A DNA stretch of 11,015 nucleotides from Candidatus Kapaibacterium sp. GTDB lineage: Bacteria; Bacteroidota; Ignavibacteria; Kapaibacteriales; UBA961. Both the position numbers and the translations under genes were made by a program. The notes beneath the pieces are model-generated. The model saw only the letters and a program-made list of their open reading frames with translations. It searched no databases and had not been told where the DNA came from. Shown here piece by piece: positions 6,913 through 11,015 of the stretch (positions are counted from its first letter, which is position 1; every line of letters begins with the position of its first letter). The stretch covers positions 1 through 11,015 of the forward strand of contig JALRFC010000034.1 in the NCBI GenBank assembly GCA_023253875.1. Reading direction: 5' to 3'.

Positions 6913-8394
6913 ATGGAAAACTTTCACAATTACATCAATGGAATGTTTGTAGCAACTAGTCATCAACGTACTTTTGAGAATATTAACCCGGCAGATCGAG
7001 ATGATATTATCGGTACTTTTCCACTTTCAACATCGGAGGATGTCAATTCTGCTGTAAAAGCAGCAAAAGATGCATTCATAACTTGGTCAAAAATGCCTGC
7101 CCCGAAAAGAGGTGATTTATTAAGAAAAGCCGGTGATATCTTTACAAAAAGAAAAGAAGAATTAGCTCGCATCATGACCAGAGAAATGGGTAAACCCGTC
7201 TTTGAAACATTAGGGGATATACAAGAAGCTATTGATACTGCTTATTATGCCGCAACAGAAACCAGAAGACTATTTGGGTATACTGCACCAAGTGAGATGG
7301 AAAATAAAATGAATTTGTCATTTCGCACGCCGATTGGTGTCTGCGGAATCATTACAGCATGGAATTTTCCGATAGCAGTGCCTTCATGGAAAATTTTGCC
7401 TGCTTTAGCCTGTGGAAATACCATAGTTTTTAAGCCCTCAGACGATTCTCCACATTCTGCACAAATTTTTGCTGAGATACTTGAAGAAGCCGGAATACCG
7501 AAAGGAGTATTCAATGTTATTCATGGCGATGGTTTGGCAGGCTCTGCTCTCGTTGAGCATCCCGATGTAAAACTCATTGGATTTACAGGTTCAACAGGTA
7601 CAGGAAAAATAATTGCAGAACGATGTGGAGCCTTGAATAAAAAATGCTCACTGGAAATGGGTGGTAAAAATGCTCAAATTGTCATGCCCGATGCAAATTT
7701 GGACTTGGCTCTCGATGGTGTTCTTTGGGGTGCCTTCGGTACCACAGGACAAAGATGTACAGCCACTTCTCGCTTAATATTACATGAAGATATATATGAT
7801 TCATTCATCAATGCTCTCATTACAAAAGCCACTTCAATCAAACTAGGAAATGGATTGAATGAATCAACACAAATGGGTCCAGTTATCAATAGCAAGCAGT
7901 TGGAAAAGATAAAAGGGTATGTCAGCATAGCAAGAAATGAAGGTGCTATTTGTGTGTTGGGAGGAGATGAAGAGATTGCAGGTGACTGTGCCAAAGGTAA
8001 TTTTTACAAACCAACCATATTTATAGATGTGACTGAAGACATGACCATTTTTAAAGAAGAAATCTTTGGTCCTGTTCTTGCGATAAGCAAAGCTCATTCT
8101 CTAGATCATGCCATACAAATGGCTAATAATTGCGAATATGGTCTTTCATCATCTATTTTTACTGGAAATGTTGATGCGGCATTTAGAGCGATTCGAGACA
8201 TTGAAGCCGGAATCACATATATAAATGCACCAACCATTGGTGCCGAAGCACATATGCCATTTGGTGGAATAAAAGGTACAGGAAATGGACATCGTGAGGG
8301 TGGATGGACTGCATTTGAGATTTTCACAGAATGGAAGACCGTTTATGTAGACTATTCAGGTAGTTTACAAAGAGCTCAGATTGATAATTATTAA
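6913..8394 (+). CDS. Aldehyde dehydrogenase family protein (NAD(P)+-dependent)
   Basis: The protein has 493 residues from the ATG at 6913. The frame extends to a TTG at 6859, but those 18 extra residues are not ALDH-like, and the family begins at about NYINGMFV. All ALDH landmarks are present (numbering from the ATG): TAWNFP with Asn151, FKPSDDSP with Lys174, the FTGSTGTG Rossmann loop (224-231), LEMGGKN with general base Glu248, GQRCTATSR with nucleophile Cys282, and KEEIFGP with Glu383. It oxidises an aldehyde to the carboxylate using NAD(P)+ in the cytosol. The C-terminal GAEAHMPFGGIKGTGNGHREGG and the final YVDYSGSLQRAQID resemble a broadly distributed, poorly characterised ALDH subgroup; I cannot separate semialdehyde from general aldehyde substrates. 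No pathway partner lies next to it. The sigma-factor gene begins 62 nt downstream on the same strand, with no terminator seen between them. Confidence 0.95.
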   Translation: MENFHNYINGMFVATSHQRTFENINPADRDDIIGTFPLSTSEDVNSAVKAAKDAFITWSKMPAPKRGDLLRKAGDIFTKRKEELARIMTREMGKPVFETLGDIQEAIDTAYYAATETRRLFGYTAPSEMENKMNLSFRTPIGVCGIITAWNFPIAVPSWKILPALACGNTIVFKPSDDSPHSAQIFAEILEEAGIPKGVFNVIHGDGLAGSALVEHPDVKLIGFTGSTGTGKIIAERCGALNKKCSLEMGGKNAQIVMPDANLDLALDGVLWGAFGTTGQRCTATSRLILHEDIYDSFINALITKATSIKLGNGLNESTQMGPVINSKQLEKIKGYVSIARNEGAICVLGGDEEIAGDCAKGNFYKPTIFIDVTEDMTIFKEEIFGPVLAISKAHSLDHAIQMANNCEYGLSSSIFTGNVDAAFRAIRDIEAGITYINAPTIGAEAHMPFGGIKGTGNGHREGGWTAFEIFTEWKTVYVDYSGSLQRAQIDNY

Positions 8395-8456
8395 ACTGTT
8401 TGTAAGGTATTCAATTTGTATTTGTCTAATAATCATAAGCACTTGCGGATTTCAGT

Positions 8457-9071
8457 ATGGATGAAGATCAAAAACCCATAGAACTGAAACCTAATGCGGT
8501 ATCAGTTGAACAACCTCGTATTCAACATAATGAGGAAGCTCAATCTTTTGCCAAATTTTTATCCGGTGACGATAATGCTGCGATGTACTTTTTTCGAGCC
8601 TATAATAGGAAGTTATTTCTGTACTGTGCAAAATTGGTAAACAATTTACATGCTGCAGAAGATATCACTCAAGAAGTATGGGAAAGGATCATAAAACTAC
8701 GGAATCAATCTCAACCTGAGATTGCAAATCCTGGCGGTTTCATGTTTACCATAGCTCGAAATCTTTGTCTCAACCATATCAAATTGAAGAAACATACAAT
8801 TCCATTGGATGCCATCTCCGAACTTGATATTCCTCATGAATATCAACCCGGAAGCACAGAAATGGAAGAACTAGTACATTCTTCTCTTGATACTTTGAAA
8901 TTTGAAGATAAAGAGTTACTCGTTCTTAATATGTACTGCGGTTATCGTTTCGATGAAATTGCTCAAATGATGGGTATGTCTCCCAATGCCATTTGGACGA
9001 GAGCATCAAGAGCAAGAGCCCAATTGAGAGATCGTGTAAAAATCATGATAAAAAGAGACAATAAATCTTGA
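8457..9071 (+). CDS. RNA polymerase sigma factor, sigma-70 family, ECF-like
   Basis: The protein has 204 residues and starts at ATG 8457. Region 2 covers about 42-110, with the core-binding and -10 recognition helix AAEDITQEVWERI (66-78) and GFMFTIARNLCLNHIK (94-109). Region 4 covers about 138-192, with a helix-turn-helix in GYRFDEIAQMMGMSPNAIWT (162-181) followed by RASRARAQLRDRV. There is no region 1.1 or region 3, so it belongs to the ECF group. The first 35 residues, before region 2, are an acidic and Gln-rich extension of unknown role. The next gene begins 28 nt later and encodes a single-pass membrane protein, the usual arrangement for an ECF sigma factor and its anti-sigma partner. The signal sensed and the target promoters cannot be told from this window. 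Confidence 0.9.
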   Translation: MDEDQKPIELKPNAVSVEQPRIQHNEEAQSFAKFLSGDDNAAMYFFRAYNRKLFLYCAKLVNNLHAAEDITQEVWERIIKLRNQSQPEIANPGGFMFTIARNLCLNHIKLKKHTIPLDAISELDIPHEYQPGSTEMEELVHSSLDTLKFEDKELLVLNMYCGYRFDEIAQMMGMSPNAIWTRASRARAQLRDRVKIMIKRDNKS

Positions 9072-9099
9072 TCACCACCACATTTACAGTATATCTTTT

Positions 9100-9708
9100 A
9101 TGAATTCACATGATACTATCGACAAATTCCTGAATGGAACTCTCAGTTCTGATGAGATGAGCTCCTTTCTAGATTCAGTCGAACATGATCCGGATCTGCA
9201 AGCCTTGCTCGAATCTGATCGAATCATCAACTCAGCCGTGGGTAAAGAGAAATCAATACTCATGAATCATGATTTATCGAGTGTTGCAGGTTCATTCGTC
9301 GCTGGGTTAGCAGCAACGAGCGCTACTGCCACCATAGGTATGCAAACTGCTGCCTATGCAAAGAAAGCAGGTATGTCTTGGATTACCCTCACTGCTTCAA
9401 CTATACTCTCTGTTTCTCTAAGCGCTGGAGCATATTGGTACATTCATTCATCTGAAAAACAACAGCCTATTAATCCAATTAGAGATAACATAGGCATATC
9501 ATTTGATGAATCTCCCAATGAATTGACAATCACTGTCCCCGCTCAAGTTTCTGATAAACCAGAAGCCCCTAAAGTAGTACAAAGGAAACAACAGACCCAA
9601 ACAGTGCATACAATCACTCAACAAGAACAACAACTACTGACAGAAAAACCTGCTAAAATTAGACTAGAACATTCATCATCAAAGTACAGACCCAAAGTAC
9701 AAGAATAA
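9100..9708 (+). CDS. Single-pass membrane protein, putative anti-sigma factor
   Basis: The protein has 202 residues from the ATG at 9100, 28 nt after the sigma-factor stop. Residues 1-50 resemble the N-terminus of Bacteroidota anti-sigma factors: IDKFLNGTLSSDEMSSFLDSV, then HDPDLQALLESD, i.e. a short helix, a 'G-x-L-S-x-x-E' turn and a 'DPDL' helix. There is no HxxxCxxC zinc motif; the protein has no cysteine at all. An Ala/Thr/Gly-rich stretch (61-90) comes before a single transmembrane helix at about 94-114 (WITLTASTILSVSLSAGAYWYI). The outer part (115-202) is polar and Gln-rich, probably disordered, and has no recognisable domain. The predicted topology is N-in, C-out. Function rests mainly on gene order; the role could instead be that of a structural or chaperone-like membrane protein. 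A strong terminator follows 8 nt after the stop. Confidence 0.65.
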   Translation: MNSHDTIDKFLNGTLSSDEMSSFLDSVEHDPDLQALLESDRIINSAVGKEKSILMNHDLSSVAGSFVAGLAATSATATIGMQTAAYAKKAGMSWITLTASTILSVSLSAGAYWYIHSSEKQQPINPIRDNIGISFDESPNELTITVPAQVSDKPEAPKVVQRKQQTQTVHTITQQEQQLLTEKPAKIRLEHSSSKYRPKVQE

Positions 9709-9715
9709 TGATTAT

Positions 9716-9746
9716 AAAGCCGTATGTCCGATACGGCTTTTTTTTT
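9716..9746 (+). terminator. Intrinsic (Rho-independent) terminator after the sigma/membrane-protein genes
   Basis: AAAGCCGTAT (9716-9725) pairs perfectly over 10 bp with ATACGGCTTT (9731-9740) around a 5-nt loop (GTCCG), and a run of T to 9746 follows. It begins 8 nt after the stop at 9708 and closes the rightward unit. This also means the channel gene at 9817 needs its own promoter. Confidence 0.93.
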
Positions 9747-9816
9747 GTTTATTCTTTTCAACACATGATAATTTCCTATTTTTAAGGGGTTTTTTTCAGT
9801 TTTAGCCTAAATCAGT
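9747..9816 (+). promoter_or_regulatory. Probable promoter region of the ion-channel gene
   Basis: This 70-nt leader lies between the terminator and the channel ATG, so transcription should start here. TTTG at 9744-9747 and TAATTTCC at 9769-9776 are 21 nt apart, a weak match to the Bacteroidota -33/-7 pattern. The TTTG overlaps the terminator T-run, so it may be chance. No Shine-Dalgarno motif is visible near the start. Confidence 0.25.
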
Positions 9817-11015
9817 ATGCCACTGCGTAAAATCAATAATCTGCTCAAGTATAAGTTTGACAGTTTTATGTCAAAAGGCGTTATATCTTTAATCGCCGGA
9901 CTCTTCATACTTTCAGTGTTATTTGTCATCATTATCTCCATTATTGGGGCAATAGTTGGTATTGCAACAACAGATCAGCAATTCACTGATTTTGGAAGAC
10001 TAATGTGGGATACTGTTTTACACTCATTGGACGGTGGTGTATTAGCATCACTCGATACCACGAGTACTCCATATATTGCATTAATGCTCATTGCAACACT
10101 TGGAGGCATGGTGCTCATATCAATTTTGATTGGTGTGCTTAATAGTGGAATCGCTAAACAATTGGATGAATTACGAAAAGGCCGATCACTCGTTATTGAA
10201 AAAGAGCATACAGTCATTCTCGGTTGGTCACCTCAGATATTTTATATAGTCAATGAATTGATTACAGCAAATGAAGGAAAAAAAGGGGCATGTATTTCAA
10301 TACTTGCAGAAAAAGATAAAGTCGAAATGGAAGATGAAATCTCAATGAAAATTGTGGATTTCAAAAATACCAAAGTCGTTTGTAGAACCGGTAATCCTAT
10401 TGACTTAACCGATTTGGAAATCATAAATCCGCATACAGCAAAGTCTATCATCATCCTCTCACCCGAAGGAATGGAAGATCCGGATTCATTGATGATTAAA
10501 ATGATTCTTGCGATTACAAATAATCCTCAACGTCGTTCTGAAAGCTATCATATTGTGGCAGAAATCAGAGACCCCAAGAATATAGAAGTAGCTCGATTAG
10601 TTGGTAAGAATGAAGTATCATTCATTCTTATGGAAGATGTATTGTCTAAGATCATTGCTCAAACTTGTAGACAGTCCGGACTTTCGGTTGTTTTCAATGA
10701 ACTATTGGATTTCAAGAGAAATAAAATCAATTTTCTGGAAGAGCAATCGCTTATTGGAAAACAATTTTCGAAAGCACTTTTTTCATACAATAGAGGCACC
10801 CCTATTGGAATCAAATATTCCAATGGTTTGATTCAACTTAATCCTCCATCGCATAAGCTTATTGAAAGAGGAGATAAAATCATAGTCGTTGCTGAAGATG
10901 GTTCAAAAATTAATCCAGTCAATAATCCTGAATTGAATATTGAAGCAACGAGCATCATGCAAACCGAAGGAAGAAAAAGAAATCCAGAAAAAACATTGAT
11001 TTTAGGGTGGAATAG
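9817..11015 (+). CDS. CASTOR/POLLUX-type ion channel with RCK (TrkA-N-like) domains, N-terminal part (runs off right edge)
   Basis: The frame is open from ATG 9817 to the right edge (399 codons visible, no stop). TM1 is at about 21-50 (GVISLIAGLFILSVLFVIII and on). A pore-loop region (60-84, WDTVLHSLDGGVLASLD) and TM2 (about 86-110) follow, ending in the LRKGRSLVIEKEH linker that typifies the family. The first RCK module starts at HTVILGWS (131-138) and runs to about 290, with RTGNPIDLTDLEI and IVAEIRDPKN. A C-terminal lobe (about 310-365, IERGDKIIVVAEDG) resembles TrkA-C/RCK-C. KTLILGWN at 392-399 repeats the start of an RCK module, so a second copy lies past the edge. Plant CASTOR and POLLUX are nuclear-envelope cation channels; bacterial homologs are presumed inner-membrane cation channels gated by cytosolic ligands. 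Selectivity cannot be read from this filter. A terminator sits just upstream, so it is transcribed separately. Confidence 0.88.
   Translation, partial: MPLRKINNLLKYKFDSFMSKGVISLIAGLFILSVLFVIIISIIGAIVGIATTDQQFTDFGRLMWDTVLHSLDGGVLASLDTTSTPYIALMLIATLGGMVLISILIGVLNSGIAKQLDELRKGRSLVIEKEHTVILGWSPQIFYIVNELITANEGKKGACISILAEKDKVEMEDEISMKIVDFKNTKVVCRTGNPIDLTDLEIINPHTAKSIIILSPEGMEDPDSLMIKMILAITNNPQRRSESYHIVAEIRDPKNIEVARLVGKNEVSFILMEDVLSKIIAQTCRQSGLSVVFNELLDFKRNKINFLEEQSLIGKQFSKALFSYNRGTPIGIKYSNGLIQLNPPSHKLIERGDKIIVVAEDGSKINPVNNPELNIEATSIMQTEGRKRNPEKTLILGWN

Noticed and set aside
9777..9797. CCTATTTTTAAGGGGTTTTTTT as a possible second terminator
   Set aside because: At most 3-5 weak base pairs form, much poorer than the perfect 10-bp hairpin at 9716-9740.
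10601..10831. Plus-strand open frame inside the channel gene
   Set aside because: It is out of frame with the clear CASTOR/POLLUX reading frame and has no domain support.

Overview
The window is AT-rich and most resembles a member of the Bacteroidota/Chlorobiota (FCB) group. The strongest marker is a complete secreted protein that ends in a type IX secretion (T9SS) type A sorting domain, with a VYPNP motif and a C-terminal LPPGSYTLRI ... MKFVKQ. Start sites lack clear Shine-Dalgarno sequences, which also fits this group. The sequence does not let me go below phylum level. No rRNA, tRNA, mobile element, CRISPR array or phage gene is visible.

Minus-strand block (1 to about 6774). Four genes read right to left with very short gaps: a LOG-family phosphoribohydrolase, a KimA-like APC-superfamily potassium transporter starting 4 nt after the LOG stop, a 1079-residue secreted Asp-box/VPS10-type beta-propeller protein with Ig-like repeats and a T9SS domain (33 nt further on), and the start of a second, paralogous propeller protein (10 nt further on) that runs off the left edge. 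The spacing suggests one operon.

Divergent intergenic region (6775-6912). It separates the LOG gene from a rightward aldehyde dehydrogenase gene and carries an exact 10-bp direct repeat.

Plus-strand block (6913-9746). An NAD(P)-type aldehyde dehydrogenase is followed by an ECF-like sigma factor and a single-pass membrane protein placed where an anti-sigma factor usually sits. A strong intrinsic terminator (9716-9746) closes the block.

Right edge (9817-11015). A CASTOR/POLLUX-type ion channel begins here: a two-helix pore, a complete first RCK (TrkA-N-like) module and the start of a second one, cut by the window end.

Functionally, two genes concern monovalent cations (KimA-like importer and CASTOR/POLLUX-type channel), one pair is a candidate surface-stress or envelope signalling unit (sigma factor plus membrane partner), and two are large exported proteins for the T9SS. 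No new multi-gene system can be demonstrated. The most unusual points are the tandem T9SS propeller paralogs sharing a pre-propeller module, the LOG/KimA-like coupling, and the sigma partner that lacks a zinc motif.
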